A stretch of 64,000 nt of DNA from Pseudoxanthomonas sp. Lineage in GTDB: Bacteria; Pseudomonadota; Gammaproteobacteria; Xanthomonadales; Xanthomonadaceae. Positions 36,605 through 46,673 of this stretch are shown one piece after another (within the stretch, counting starts at the first letter, position 1; each line of letters begins with the position of its first letter). The DNA is taken from NCBI RefSeq assembly GCF_024710765.1, contig NZ_JANJUE010000078.1, positions 40,589 to 104,588 of the forward strand. The letters run 5' to 3'. A program made the position numbers and the translations under genes. Under the pieces are notes generated by a model, which worked only from the letters and a program-made list of their open reading frames with translations, ran no database searches and was not told where the DNA came from.

Positions 36605-37244
36605 AATCCTCACCGTCCATGGCTACTCTGCGTCCGGCAACTGCCACAAGGTGCGCCTGCTGCTGGAACAACTGGGGCGCCCCTACCAGTGGAGGGAAGT
36701 CGACAGCCCGAACGGCGCCACCCGCACGCCGGGCTATCTGGCGAAGAATCCCAATGGCAAGGTGCCGATGCTGGAGCGTGCCGACGGCCGCATCCTGACC
36801 GAATCCAACGCCATCCTGTGCTGGCTGGCCGAAGGCAGCGCCTACCTGCCGACCGATGCCTGGCAGCGCGCGCAGGCGATGAGCTGGCTGTTCTTCGAGC
36901 AGTACAGCCACGAGCCCTACGTGGCGGTGGCCCGTTTCATCCGCGGCTGGACGCCGCCGGATTCTCCGCGTCGCGCCGATCTGCCGCGCCTGATCGAACG
37001 CGGCGAGCAGGCGCTGGCGGTGATGGAGCGCCACCTGCGGGAGGCCGACTGGTTCACCGGCGAGGCTTACGGCATCGCCGACATCGCCCTGTTCGCCTAC
37101 ACGCATTGCGCCGCCGACGGCGGTTTCGATCTGTCGAAGTTTCCCCGCATCACCGCCTGGCTTGAGCGCGTCAGCGCCATGCCGGGCTTCATCCCCCTGC
37201 CTGCGGTCGCCGACGACGTCGCCGAACGCCTAGCGAATTCCTGA
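36594..37244 (+). CDS. glutathione S-transferase family protein
   Basis: LTVHGYSASGNCHKVRLLLEQLGRPYQWREVD; NPNGKVPMLERADGRILTESNAILCWLAEG. Confidence 0.94.
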   Translation: MSTEILTVHGYSASGNCHKVRLLLEQLGRPYQWREVDSPNGATRTPGYLAKNPNGKVPMLERADGRILTESNAILCWLAEGSAYLPTDAWQRAQAMSWLFFEQYSHEPYVAVARFIRGWTPPDSPRRADLPRLIERGEQALAVMERHLREADWFTGEAYGIADIALFAYTHCAADGGFDLSKFPRITAWLERVSAMPGFIPLPAVADDVAERLANS

Positions 37245-37261
37245 ATCCAGCCACGAGTGCC

Positions 37262-39517
37262 ATGACCGTCCAGACCATTCCCGCCCGCATGAAGGGCCTC
37301 AACCGCGCCGAAATCTGTGACCAGAACTTCATCGAGTTCGTGAAGATCTGGAACGGCCGCTCCAACGGCGGCGTCGCCGGCGCGATCCTGCCGGGCAGCG
37401 CGCTGGATCGGCAGGGGTTTGCCGAGTTGCTGGAATCGCAGCTGATCTCGCGCCACCTGGACCTGATGGCGCGGGTGCTGCGCGTGCAGAACAAGGTCTT
37501 CTACACCATCGGCAGCTCCGGCCACGAAGGCAACGCGATGGTCGCGCGGCTGACCCGGCATACCGATCCGGCGTTCCTGCATTACCGCAGCGGCGGCTTC
37601 ATGGCCGAGCGCTTCCGCAAGCTGCCCGGCATGGATCCGGTGATGGACTCGGCGCTGTCGTTCGCCGCCAGCGCCGAGGATCCGGCCTCCGGCGGCCGCC
37701 ACAAGGTCTGGGGCAGCAAGCCGTTGTGGGTATTGCCGCAGACCTCGACGATCGCCTCGCACCTGCCCAAGGCGCTGGGCACCGCGATCGCCATCGAACA
37801 GGCGCGGCGCATCGGCCACGCCTCGCCGATTCCGGAAGACAGCATCGCCATCTGCTCGTTCGGTGATGCCTCCAGCAATCACGCCACCGCGCAGACCGCG
37901 TTCAACGCGGCCGCCTGGACGGCCTACCAGAAGCTGCCGGCACCGGTCCTGTTCGTCTGCGAGGACAACGGCATCGGCATCTCGGTGAAGACGCCGGACG
38001 GCTGGGTGGGCCGCAATTTCCGCGACCGCGCGGACCTGGATTATTTCTACGCCGACGGCCTGGATCTGGCCACCGGCTATGGCCAGGTGCAGGCGGCGGT
38101 CGAGCATTGCCGCAATACCCGCCGGCCGACCTTCCTGCACCTGCGCACCACCCGCATCATGGGCCATGCCGGTACCGACTTCGAAATCGAATGGCGGCCG
38201 ATCGAGGAACTGGTCGCGGTGGAAGCCACCGATCCGCTGCTGCGTTCGGCGGCGATCGCGCTGGAGTCCGGCCTGATGAGCCGCGATGAGCTGCTGTCGT
38301 TCTACGAGAACATCCGCACGCGCTGCTTCGCCGCCGCCGAGGAAGCCGATCGCCGGCCCAAGATCACCACCCTGGAGGAAGTGATCGCGCCGCTGGCGCC
38401 GTACACGCCGGACGCGGTGGCCGCCGAAGCCGCGCGCGCCGCGCCGCACGACAAGCGCGTGGCCGCGTTCGGCAGCGAGGAGAAGCTGCCGGAGAAGCTG
38501 CCGCCGCGCCATCTGGCGATCCAGATCAACAACGCGCTGCACGATCTGTTCTGCAAGTATCCCGAGACCCTGCTGTTCGGCGAGGACGTGGCGCAGAAGG
38601 GCGGCGTCTACACCGTCACCAAGGGCCTGCACAAGGCGTTCAAGGGCAGCCGCGTGTTCAACACGCTGCTCGACGAGACCATGATCCTCGGCCTGGCCCA
38701 GGGCTACGCCAACCTGGGCATGCTGCCGTTGCCGGAAATCCAGTACCTGGCCTATTTCCACAACGCCTGCGACCAGATTCGCGGCGAGGCGGCCAGCCTG
38801 CAGTTCTTCAGCAACAACCAGTACCGCAATCCGATGGTGGTGCGCATCGCCGGCCTGGGTTACCAGCGCGGTTTCGGCGGGCATTTCCACAACGACAACT
38901 CGATCACCGCGCTGCGCGATATTCCCGGCCTGGTCGTGGGTTGCCCCTCGCGCGGCGACGATGCGGCGATGATGCTGCGCACGCTCGCGGCGCTGGCCAA
39001 GGTGGACGGACGCGTGACCGCGTTCCTGGAGCCGATCGCGCTGTACATGACCAAGGATCTGTACGAGCCCGGCGACGGCCAGTGGCTGTTCCCGTACCCC
39101 GCGCAGGATCAGGCGATGCCGCTGGGCGAGGGGCGCGTCTATGACGCCGATGCCGACGACCTGGTCATCTTCAGCTACGGCAACGGCGTGCCGATGAGCC
39201 TGCGCGCCGCGCGCAGCATCAAGGCCAGGCACGGCTGGAAGGTGAGGGTGGTGGACCTGCGCTGGCTGGTGCCGCTCAACGAGGCGTTCATCGTCGAACA
39301 GGCCGCGACCGCCAAGCGCATTCTGGTGGTGGATGAGGGCCGGCATTCGGCCGGTGTGGGCGAGGGCATCATCACCGCGATTGCCGAAGGCGGCTATCGC
39401 GCGCGTCCATTCCAGCGCGTGGTCGGCACCGATACCTATACGCCGCTGGCCGGCGCCGCGTTCCTGGTGCTGCCGGGCGACGAGGACATCGTGGCGGCGG
39501 CGGATCGGCTGGCCTGA
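37262..39517 (+). CDS. fused alpha/beta 2-oxoacid (2-oxoisovalerate-type) dehydrogenase E1
   Basis: 751 aa; TPP-binding SFGDASSNHATAQTAFNAA in N-half, FGEDVAQKGGVYTVTKGL beta-like C-half. Confidence 0.92.
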   Translation: MTVQTIPARMKGLNRAEICDQNFIEFVKIWNGRSNGGVAGAILPGSALDRQGFAELLESQLISRHLDLMARVLRVQNKVFYTIGSSGHEGNAMVARLTRHTDPAFLHYRSGGFMAERFRKLPGMDPVMDSALSFAASAEDPASGGRHKVWGSKPLWVLPQTSTIASHLPKALGTAIAIEQARRIGHASPIPEDSIAICSFGDASSNHATAQTAFNAAAWTAYQKLPAPVLFVCEDNGIGISVKTPDGWVGRNFRDRADLDYFYADGLDLATGYGQVQAAVEHCRNTRRPTFLHLRTTRIMGHAGTDFEIEWRPIEELVAVEATDPLLRSAAIALESGLMSRDELLSFYENIRTRCFAAAEEADRRPKITTLEEVIAPLAPYTPDAVAAEAARAAPHDKRVAAFGSEEKLPEKLPPRHLAIQINNALHDLFCKYPETLLFGEDVAQKGGVYTVTKGLHKAFKGSRVFNTLLDETMILGLAQGYANLGMLPLPEIQYLAYFHNACDQIRGEAASLQFFSNNQYRNPMVVRIAGLGYQRGFGGHFHNDNSITALRDIPGLVVGCPSRGDDAAMMLRTLAALAKVDGRVTAFLEPIALYMTKDLYEPGDGQWLFPYPAQDQAMPLGEGRVYDADADDLVIFSYGNGVPMSLRAARSIKARHGWKVRVVDLRWLVPLNEAFIVEQAATAKRILVVDEGRHSAGVGEGIITAIAEGGYRARPFQRVVGTDTYTPLAGAAFLVLPGDEDIVAAADRLA

Positions 39518-39600
39518 GCCACGCGTGGCATCGCGACGGGCACGGGGCCCGTCGCGGTGCTGCTATGCTCGTGACCCGTTCATCGTCGCAGGAGATTCCC

Positions 39601-40143
39601 ATGCCAGTTCCCGCCGTGGCCATCATCATCGGCAGCCTGCGCAAGGATTCCTTCAACCGCCAACTGGCCGGCGCGGTGCAACGGCTGGCCGGGGATCGCC
39701 TTGCGTTCCGGATTCTGGAAATCGGCGACCTGCCGCTCTACAACCAGGACGACGACGCGGACTTCCCGGCGGCGGGCCTGCGTTTCAAACAGGGCATCGA
39801 GCAGGCCGACGCATTGCTGTTCGTGACTCCCGAGTACAACCGCTCCATGCCGGGCGTGCTGAAGAACGCCATCGACGTGGCGAGCCGTCCCGCCGGCAGC
39901 ACCACCTTCGCCGGCAAGCGCGCCGGCATCATCGGCACCTCGCCGGGCATGCACGGAACGGTTTCTTCGCAACAGCATTTGCGCAACGTCCTGGCGGCGG
40001 TGGATGTCGCGGTGCTGCCGCAGCCGGAAATCGCCATCCAGTTCAAGGAAGGCCTGCTCGACGCCGAGGGCAATATCGTCGACGAGCGTGCCCGCAGGCG
40101 GCTGCTGTCGTTCCTGGATCGCTTCGAGGCCTGGCTGCGCTGA
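39601..40143 (+). CDS. NAD(P)H-dependent FMN reductase family protein
   Basis: IIIGSLRKDSFNRQLAGAV; ADALLFVTPEYNRSMPGVLKNAIDVASRP. Confidence 0.94.
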   Translation: MPVPAVAIIIGSLRKDSFNRQLAGAVQRLAGDRLAFRILEIGDLPLYNQDDDADFPAAGLRFKQGIEQADALLFVTPEYNRSMPGVLKNAIDVASRPAGSTTFAGKRAGIIGTSPGMHGTVSSQQHLRNVLAAVDVAVLPQPEIAIQFKEGLLDAEGNIVDERARRRLLSFLDRFEAWLR

Positions 40144-40160
40144 TTGATCGGGCGGGGTGA

Positions 40161-41399
40161 TCAGGCGCGGCGCGGGAGCAATTGCGCCAATCCCTGCCGC
40201 AGGCGCGCGGGCAGCGGCGCGTCCAGCGGGCCCTCATCCACCAGCTGCGCGGCCAGCAGGCGCCGGAACGGCGCTACCTGCTGTCCGGCGCGCAGGATCG
40301 TTTCCCGCAGTTTCCGCATCGGCGGGCGGTCATCGGTGAACACGCGGACCACGGCGCCGGTGGCCAGGTACAGCGGCAGGCTGCCGGCGCGGTGCCTGCG
40401 CTGGTAGCGTGCCAGCAACGTATCGCTGCCCAGGTCGCGGCCCTGCGCCCGAGCGATGCGGGCCATCCCGGCCAGCCGTTCCACGCTGGCCAGGCCCAGA
40501 TTGAATCCGTGCGCGGTTACCGGATGCATGCCCACCGCGGCGTCGCCGGCGACGGCGAAGCGCTGGCCGACGAAGCGGCGCGCGTACACGCCCACCAGTG
40601 GATAGACATGGCGGCTGCTTTCCAGCGTCATCGCACCCAGGCGATGGCCGTAGCGTTCGCGCATCTGCGCGGCGAACCCGTCGGCCGGCAGTTCCTGCAG
40701 GCGACGCGCCTCCGCATGCGGCACGGTCAGCACCGCCGACGAGAGCTGCTCGCGCAATGGCAGCATCGCCAGGGTCTGGCCGTGACCGAACCACTCCCAG
40801 GCGACGCCGTGATGCGGAAGCTCGTGCCCCATCCGGCAGACCAGCATGCTCTTGCCGAAGTCGTACTGGCTCGCGCCGATGCCGAGCGCGCGGCGGGTCT
40901 CGGAGAAACGGCTGTCGGCGGCGATCAGCAGCGCCCCCTGGAGACGGCGTCCGTCCTGCAGCGTGACTTCGGCATGCTCTGGCGTGGTCCGCACCGATTC
41001 GACCTGCACGTTGGGATGCCAGTCCAGCGTCGGCATGTCCTGGATGGCACGCCAGGCCGCTTCGCGGATGCGGTGGTTGGGAACCAGGCTGCCAAGTTGC
41101 TGCTTTCCCACCAGGTCGCCTTCCACCGTCATCCAGTGCGGCGATTCGCCGTCCATGACCCGCGCCGCGCGCAGCGGGGCGATGTCGTCCTGCGGGATGT
41201 GCTGCCACACACCAAGTTCGCGCAGCAGCCGGATCGAGGCATGGGTGAGGGCGATTTCACGGCCGTCGAAGGCCGGTGCGGCGATGGCCGCTTCCGGTTG
41301 CCGTTCGAGCAGGGCGACCTTCAGTGATTGCTGGCCCAGGGCCCGCGCCAGGCACAGGCCGGCGGGTCCGGCACCGATGATGATCACGTCGTGGCGCAT
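40161..41399 (-). CDS. ubiM: FAD-dependent UbiH/UbiF/COQ6-family hydroxylase, UbiM-like
   Basis: DVIIIGAGPAGLCLARAL; RFAVAGDAAVGMHPVTAHGFNLGLAS. Confidence 0.85.
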   Translation of the reverse strand: MRHDVIIIGAGPAGLCLARALGQQSLKVALLERQPEAAIAAPAFDGREIALTHASIRLLRELGVWQHIPQDDIAPLRAARVMDGESPHWMTVEGDLVGKQQLGSLVPNHRIREAAWRAIQDMPTLDWHPNVQVESVRTTPEHAEVTLQDGRRLQGALLIAADSRFSETRRALGIGASQYDFGKSMLVCRMGHELPHHGVAWEWFGHGQTLAMLPLREQLSSAVLTVPHAEARRLQELPADGFAAQMRERYGHRLGAMTLESSRHVYPLVGVYARRFVGQRFAVAGDAAVGMHPVTAHGFNLGLASVERLAGMARIARAQGRDLGSDTLLARYQRRHRAGSLPLYLATGAVVRVFTDDRPPMRKLRETILRAGQQVAPFRRLLAAQLVDEGPLDAPLPARLRQGLAQLLPRRA

Positions 41400-41456
41400 G
41401 CAACGTCCTTGCGGAAGGGAACTGTCCGCAGTGTAGGCATCCGCCGGCGCGCGTAA

Positions 41457-41470
41457 TTGACCTGGATCAA
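41457..41470. promoter_or_regulatory. FNR/ANR-like box TTGAC-CTGG-ATCAA upstream of ubiM
   Basis: Near-perfect TTGAY-N4-ATCAA dyad 58-71 nt upstream of ubiM start. Confidence 0.45.
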
Positions 41471-41486
41471 GCTGGCGCGGATGGCG

Positions 41487-42362
41487 TCAATCCAGCAGCG
41501 GCGTTTCCTTCAGGGCGATGCCGTCGGCGGCAAGCGTGGCGGATTCCCGCTCCAGCGGCATCACCGCGAGGGACACGGCCGGCACGCCGTCCTGCACGCA
41601 GATGACTTCGCCGATGTCGCGGACGCCGTCACCGACCGTGCTGCCCGGATGAGGTGGTGCGTCGCTTTCGAACAGCACCAGTGCGCGCTTGGCCTTGCCG
41701 AGGAAATGGGTGCGGGCGACGATTTCCTGACCCGGGTAGCAGCCCTTCTTGACGCTGTAGGCGTGCAGGCGATCCAGCGACAACTGCTGCGGTGTCCATT
41801 GCTCGCGCTGGTCCTCGGGCAGGCGCGGCAGGCCATGGCGCAGATCGTGCCGTCGCCAATCGGCGACAGGGGTGATGCCGGCGGTCGCTTGGCCGCCTAT
41901 CCGCCAATGGCGCGCACCGCCGGCGTCGCTGCGATCCAATTCCAGGCCGTCGGCGGATTCGCCGAGCAGGGCACCGCTGGCCTGCGCTGGCGGCGCCATC
42001 ACGCCCCGGACCGGCAGATCCGGGCGTACGGCGATCTTCAACTTTCGTCTGAATACATAGCGTTGCAGGGTGGCCGCGAGGGTGTCGACCGGGTAGTCGG
42101 GCACCACCATCACCAGTTCCTGTTCACCGCGACGGGCGAGGGCGAACAGCGCAATCACGCGCCCTTTGGGCGTCAACCACGCGCTCCACTGCCATTGCCC
42201 GACCGCCAGCGAGGTCACTTCGCTGCTGAACTGGGCATGCGCGAAAGCCACGGCATCCGGGCCTTCCAGGCTCAGGACCGCATGGTCGGACAGCGTGGCC
42301 GCAGGTGTTTCCGGAGGGGGCAGGTTGTCAGCCAAGGGGGTGGGGATTAAAATTTTGTGCAT
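41487..42362 (-). CDS. ygfZ: folate-binding protein YgfZ
   Basis: KKGCYPGQEIVART motif; GcvT-like. Confidence 0.94.
   Translation of the reverse strand: MHKILIPTPLADNLPPPETPAATLSDHAVLSLEGPDAVAFAHAQFSSEVTSLAVGQWQWSAWLTPKGRVIALFALARRGEQELVMVVPDYPVDTLAATLQRYVFRRKLKIAVRPDLPVRGVMAPPAQASGALLGESADGLELDRSDAGGARHWRIGGQATAGITPVADWRRHDLRHGLPRLPEDQREQWTPQQLSLDRLHAYSVKKGCYPGQEIVARTHFLGKAKRALVLFESDAPPHPGSTVGDGVRDIGEVICVQDGVPAVSLAVMPLERESATLAADGIALKETPLLD
42325..42353 (+). promoter_or_regulatory. predicted sigma70 promoter (TTGTCA-17 nt-TAAAAT) for the sdh operon
   Basis: -35 TTGTCA at 42325-42330, -10 TAAAAT at 42348-42353, spacer 17; ~22 nt before sdhAF4 ATG. Confidence 0.6.
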
Positions 42363-42374
42363 TGCGAGACCCCT

Positions 42375-42563
42375 ATGATAGGCGAAACAGTTCCCACCCC
42401 CGACGCCGACGCCGGAACACTGCCGTCCGAAAACGTGCCTGCCGCCCCTTCCGGCGACCGCGCGCAGCCGGCGCCAGCGCAGAAGGAAATAGGTGGTCGT
42501 GACGGGCCGGAACCGACGCGCTACGGGGATTGGGAAAAAAACGGGCGCTGCATCGATTTCTGA
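42375..42563 (+). CDS. DUF1674 / succinate dehydrogenase assembly factor 4 homolog
   Basis: C-terminal EIGGRDGPEPTRYGDWEKNGRCIDF signature. Confidence 0.92.
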   Translation: MIGETVPTPDADAGTLPSENVPAAPSGDRAQPAPAQKEIGGRDGPEPTRYGDWEKNGRCIDF

Positions 42564-42591
42564 TCCGCAGCATTGAGCCAACGCGGTCGAG

Positions 42592-43014
42592 ATGACCGCC
42601 CAGCCGAGAAAGAGTCAGCGAATGGCGACACACCAACGTCCGCTTTCCCCCCATCTGCAGGTCTACCGCTGGCAGATCCAGATGGCGACCTCCATCCTGC
42701 ATCGCGGTACCGGCATCTTCCTGGCGCTGGGCGCGCTGGTGATCGCCGCCGGGCTGATGGCGCTGATGCTGGGGCCGGAGTCCTGGAACTGCTTCACCGA
42801 CATCGCCGGCGCCTGGTATGGCCAGGTCTTCCTGTTCGCCTGGACCTGGGCGTTCGCCTACCACCTGTGCAACGGCATCCGCCATGTCGTGCAGGATTTT
42901 GCCATTGGCTACAGCATTCCCGCCTTCATCCGCAGCAGTTGGCTGTCGGTGCTGGGCAGCCTGCTGATCACCGCGCTGGTCTGGGTGTGCGCGCTGTCGG
43001 GAGGTGCCGCATGA
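42592..43014 (+). CDS. sdhC: succinate dehydrogenase cytochrome b556 subunit
   Basis: RPLSPHLQVYRWQIQMATSILHRGTGIFLALG; HLCNGIRHVVQDFAIGY. Confidence 0.96.
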   Translation: MTAQPRKSQRMATHQRPLSPHLQVYRWQIQMATSILHRGTGIFLALGALVIAAGLMALMLGPESWNCFTDIAGAWYGQVFLFAWTWAFAYHLCNGIRHVVQDFAIGYSIPAFIRSSWLSVLGSLLITALVWVCALSGGAA

Positions 43015-43394
43015 GCCGCTTCCGCACTCCGCTGAAGAACGTGCGCGGCCTGGGTTCGGCCAAGACCGGCACCGCGCACTTCGTCAACCAGCGCCTGACC
43101 GCCACCGCGCTGGTCCTGCTGGGCATCTGGTTCCTGGTGTTCGTGATCAGCCTGATTGGCGCCGACTACGTCACCGCCACCGAAGCCGTGTCGCGCCCCT
43201 GGAACGCGGTGCTGCTGGTGGGCTTCCTGATTGCCATGTTCTGGCATGCGCAGCTCGGCCTGCAGGTCGTGCTGGAAGACTACGTCCACCACTCGCTGCT
43301 GGCCCTGGTGGTCCAGACCGCGGTGCGCTTCATCGCCGTGCTCGGCGCCATCATCAGTGTTTTCGCGGTGGCCCGCATCGCGCTGGGGAATTGA
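43011..43394 (+). CDS. sdhD: succinate dehydrogenase hydrophobic membrane anchor
   Basis: [39 protein letters not shown]; overlaps sdhC. Confidence 0.95.
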   Translation: MSRFRTPLKNVRGLGSAKTGTAHFVNQRLTATALVLLGIWFLVFVISLIGADYVTATEAVSRPWNAVLLVGFLIAMFWHAQLGLQVVLEDYVHHSLLALVVQTAVRFIAVLGAIISVFAVARIALGN

Positions 43395-43398
43395 CCAA

Positions 43399-45189
43399 AT
43401 GTCCGCTTACAAGATCACCGAACACAAGTACGACATGGTCGTGGTGGGCGCCGGCGGCGCCGGCCTGCGCGCGACCTTCGGCCTGGCGGCCAAGGGCCTG
43501 CAGACGGTCTGCCTGACCAAGGTCTTCCCGACCCGTTCGCACACCGTGGCCGCGCAGGGCGGCATTTCCGCCGCGCTCGGCAACATGGGCGAGGACGACT
43601 GGCGCTATCACTTCTACGACACCATCAAGGGCTCGGATTGGCTGGGCGATCAGGACGCCATCGAGTACATGTGCCGCGAGGCGATTCCGGCCATCATCGA
43701 GCTGGAGCACTACGGCGTTCCGTTCAGCCGCACCGAAGAGGGCAAGATCTACCAGCGCCCGTTCGGCGGCATGACCACCCGCTACGGCGAAGGCCCGCCG
43801 GCCCAGCGCACCTGCGCCGCGGCCGACCGCACCGGCCACGCGATGCTGCACACCCTGTACCAGCAGTCGCTGAAGCACGATGCGCGCTTCATGATCGAGT
43901 ACTTCGCGCTGGACCTGATCTTCGACGAGGAAGGCGTCTGCCGCGGCGTGCTCGCGCTGGACATGGCCGAAGGCTCGCTGCACCTGTTCCGCGCCCACGG
44001 CGTGGTGCTGGCCACCGGCGGCTACGGTCGCGCCTACTTCAGCGCCACGTCCGCCCACACCTGTACCGGTGACGGCGGCGGCCTGGTGATGCGCGCCGGC
44101 CTGCCGATGCAGGACATGGAGTTCGTGCAGTTCCACCCGACCGGCATCTACGGCGCCGGCTGCCTGATCACCGAAGGCGTGCGCGGCGAAGGCGGCATCC
44201 TGCGCAACAGCAACGGCGAGCGCTTCATGGAGCGCTATGCCCCGCACTACAAGGACCTGGCGTCGCGCGACGTGGTTTCGCGCTCGATGACCATCGAAAT
44301 CCGCGAAGGCCGCGGCGTCGGCGAGCACAAGGATCACATCCTGCTCGACCTGACCCACCTGGGCCCGGAAGTGATCAACGAGAAGCTGCCCGGCATCGCC
44401 GAAAGCGCCCACATCTTCGCCGGCGTGGACGTGACCAAGCAGCCCATCCCGGTCATCCCGACCGTGCACTACAACATGGGCGGCATCCCGACCAACTACC
44501 ACGGCGAAGTGGTGCGCAAGGTCGGCGACAACCCGGACGCGGTGGTGCCCGGCCTGTATGCGATCGGCGAGGCCGCCTGCGTGTCGGTCCACGGCGCCAA
44601 TCGCCTGGGCTCCAACTCGCTGCTGGACCTGGTGGTGTTCGGTCGCGCGGTGGCCAATCGCTGCGCCGAGACGATCAAGCCGGGCGGCTCGCACAAGCCG
44701 CTGGCCGGCGACGCTTGCGACAAGGCGCTCTCGCACCTGGACAAGCTGCGCAACGCCAATGGCGACACCCCGACCGCGGTCATCCGCGATCGCATGCAGC
44801 GCACCATGCAGGCCGACGCCGCCGTGTTCCGCACCAGCAAGACGCTGAAGGAAGGCTGCGACAAGATGACCGACATCTTCGGCTCCTTCGAGGACGTGAA
44901 GGTGAGCGACCGCTCGCTGGTCTGGAACTCGGACCTGATCGAGACCTACGAACTGCACAACCTGCTGCTCAACGCGGTGGCGACCATCAATTCGGCCGAG
45001 CAGCGCCACGAGAGCCGCGGCGCCCACGCGCACGAGGACTATCCCGAGCGCGACGACGCCAACTGGCAGAAGCACACCCTGGTCAGCGTCGACGAGCAGG
45101 GCAAGTGCAGTTTCGATTTCCGCCCGGTGCACATGTACACGTTGACCGATGACGTCGACGTGGTGCCGCCGAAGCCGCGCGTTTACTGA
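43399..45189 (+). CDS. sdhA: succinate dehydrogenase flavoprotein subunit
   Basis: [54 protein letters not shown]. Confidence 0.99.
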   Translation: MSAYKITEHKYDMVVVGAGGAGLRATFGLAAKGLQTVCLTKVFPTRSHTVAAQGGISAALGNMGEDDWRYHFYDTIKGSDWLGDQDAIEYMCREAIPAIIELEHYGVPFSRTEEGKIYQRPFGGMTTRYGEGPPAQRTCAAADRTGHAMLHTLYQQSLKHDARFMIEYFALDLIFDEEGVCRGVLALDMAEGSLHLFRAHGVVLATGGYGRAYFSATSAHTCTGDGGGLVMRAGLPMQDMEFVQFHPTGIYGAGCLITEGVRGEGGILRNSNGERFMERYAPHYKDLASRDVVSRSMTIEIREGRGVGEHKDHILLDLTHLGPEVINEKLPGIAESAHIFAGVDVTKQPIPVIPTVHYNMGGIPTNYHGEVVRKVGDNPDAVVPGLYAIGEAACVSVHGANRLGSNSLLDLVVFGRAVANRCAETIKPGGSHKPLAGDACDKALSHLDKLRNANGDTPTAVIRDRMQRTMQADAAVFRTSKTLKEGCDKMTDIFGSFEDVKVSDRSLVWNSDLIETYELHNLLLNAVATINSAEQRHESRGAHAHEDYPERDDANWQKHTLVSVDEQGKCSFDFRPVHMYTLTDDVDVVPPKPRVY

Positions 45190-45206
45190 TCGGGAGAGAC
45201 AGAGCA

Positions 45207-45989
45207 ATGGCCGAATTCGCACTCCCGAAGAACTCGCGCGTCCAGAAGGGCAGGCATTTCCCCGCCCAGGGCGCCAAGAACCCGCGTACCTTCAAGATCT
45301 ACCGCTGGAACCCGGAAGACGGGCAGAACCCGCGCCTGGACACCTACGAGGTGGACCTGGCGGCCTGCGGCCCGATGGTCCTGGACGCGCTGATCAAGAT
45401 CAAGAACGAGATCGACCCCACGCTGACCTTCCGCCGCTCCTGCCGCGAAGGCATCTGCGGTTCGTGCGCGATGAACATCGACGGCACCAACACGCTGGCC
45501 TGCACGCGCGCCATCAGCGACTGCAAGAAGGCCGAGGTGCCGATCTACCCGCTGCCGCACATGGACGTGGTCAAGGATCTGGTCCCGGACCTGACCCACT
45601 TCTACGCGCAGTACGCCTCGATCAAGCCGTGGATCCGCACCCAGACCCCGGCGCCGCCGGATCGCGAGCGCCTGCAGTCGCCGGAAGATCGCAAGAAGCT
45701 GGACGGCCTGTACGAGTGCATCCTGTGCGCCTGCTGCTCGACCAGCTGCCCGAGCTACTGGTGGAACGGCGAACGCTACCTGGGCCCGGCGATCCTGCTG
45801 CAGGCCTATCGCTGGATCATCGACTCGCGCGACGAGGACACCGGTGCGCGCCTGGACGATCTGGAAGATCCGTTCAAGCTGTATCGCTGCCACACCATCA
45901 TGAACTGCGCGCGGACCTGCCCGAAGGGCCTGAATCCGGCGTTGGCGATCGCGGAAATCAAGAAGCTGATGATGGAGCGTCGCGCCTGA
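45207..45989 (+). CDS. sdhB: succinate dehydrogenase iron-sulfur subunit
   Basis: [59 protein letters not shown]. Confidence 0.99.
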   Translation: MAEFALPKNSRVQKGRHFPAQGAKNPRTFKIYRWNPEDGQNPRLDTYEVDLAACGPMVLDALIKIKNEIDPTLTFRRSCREGICGSCAMNIDGTNTLACTRAISDCKKAEVPIYPLPHMDVVKDLVPDLTHFYAQYASIKPWIRTQTPAPPDRERLQSPEDRKKLDGLYECILCACCSTSCPSYWWNGERYLGPAILLQAYRWIIDSRDEDTGARLDDLEDPFKLYRCHTIMNCARTCPKGLNPALAIAEIKKLMMERRA

Positions 45990-45993
45990 CGCC

Positions 45994-46425
45994 ATGGGCA
46001 GCGCTCCCGCCACTGCGATCCTCTGGCCCGCGGTGGCGATGGCGGGACTGACCTTCCTGGTGTGGATCCGGTTGTACCACCTCCGGCTGGGCGAAATGGC
46101 GCGCAAGCGCATCGACGCCCAGGCGCTGGCCGGATCCGCCGACGCGGCCCGCCTGCTGTCCGATACCCGCGCTTCGGACAACTTCTGCAACCTGTTCGAA
46201 GTGCCGGTGCTGTTCTACGCCGGCGTCCTGGTGGCCGCCCAGCTTGGCATCGATGATCGCGCGCAGCTGGCGTTGGCCTGGGGGTTCGTCGGCCTGCGCG
46301 CCGTGCACAGCCTCGTGCAGTGCACGGTCAACCACGTGATGATCCGCTTCGTCGCCTACGCCCTGGCGACGCTGGTCCTGATGGCATTCTGGGCGCGAAC
46401 GGCCTGGTTGCTCTGGTTGGCATGA
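45994..46425 (+). CDS. MAPEG family membrane protein
   Basis: ~4 [23 protein letters not shown] pattern. Confidence 0.88.
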   Translation: MGSAPATAILWPAVAMAGLTFLVWIRLYHLRLGEMARKRIDAQALAGSADAARLLSDTRASDNFCNLFEVPVLFYAGVLVAAQLGIDDRAQLALAWGFVGLRAVHSLVQCTVNHVMIRFVAYALATLVLMAFWARTAWLLWLA

Positions 46426-46673
46426 CTACACAAGACGTGGAACTCAAGCGTATCCGCTGGCGCTGCCGGCGCGGCATGCGCGAACTGGATCAACTGTTCG
46501 AGCGTTACCTCGAGCGCCTCTGGCCGGCATCTTCCGAGGCGGAGCGCGGCGTTTTCCTACGGCTGCTCGATTGCGAGGACGATAAGCTCTGGCGCTGGTT
46601 CATGGGCTACGAGCAGTGTCCGGATGGCGAACTCGCCGACCTCATCCAGCGTGTCCGCGCCTTGCCGGCTTGA
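46422..46673 (+). CDS. sdhE: FAD assembly factor SdhE
   Basis: [38 protein letters not shown]. Confidence 0.95.
   Translation: MTTQDVELKRIRWRCRRGMRELDQLFERYLERLWPASSEAERGVFLRLLDCEDDKLWRWFMGYEQCPDGELADLIQRVRALPA

Noticed and set aside
37097-39346. 749-aa minus-strand ORF over the fused E1 gene
   Set aside because: Antisense shadow of a well-supported coding region.
43354-45222. 622-aa minus-strand ORF over sdhA
   Set aside because: Antisense shadow of a confident sdhA gene.
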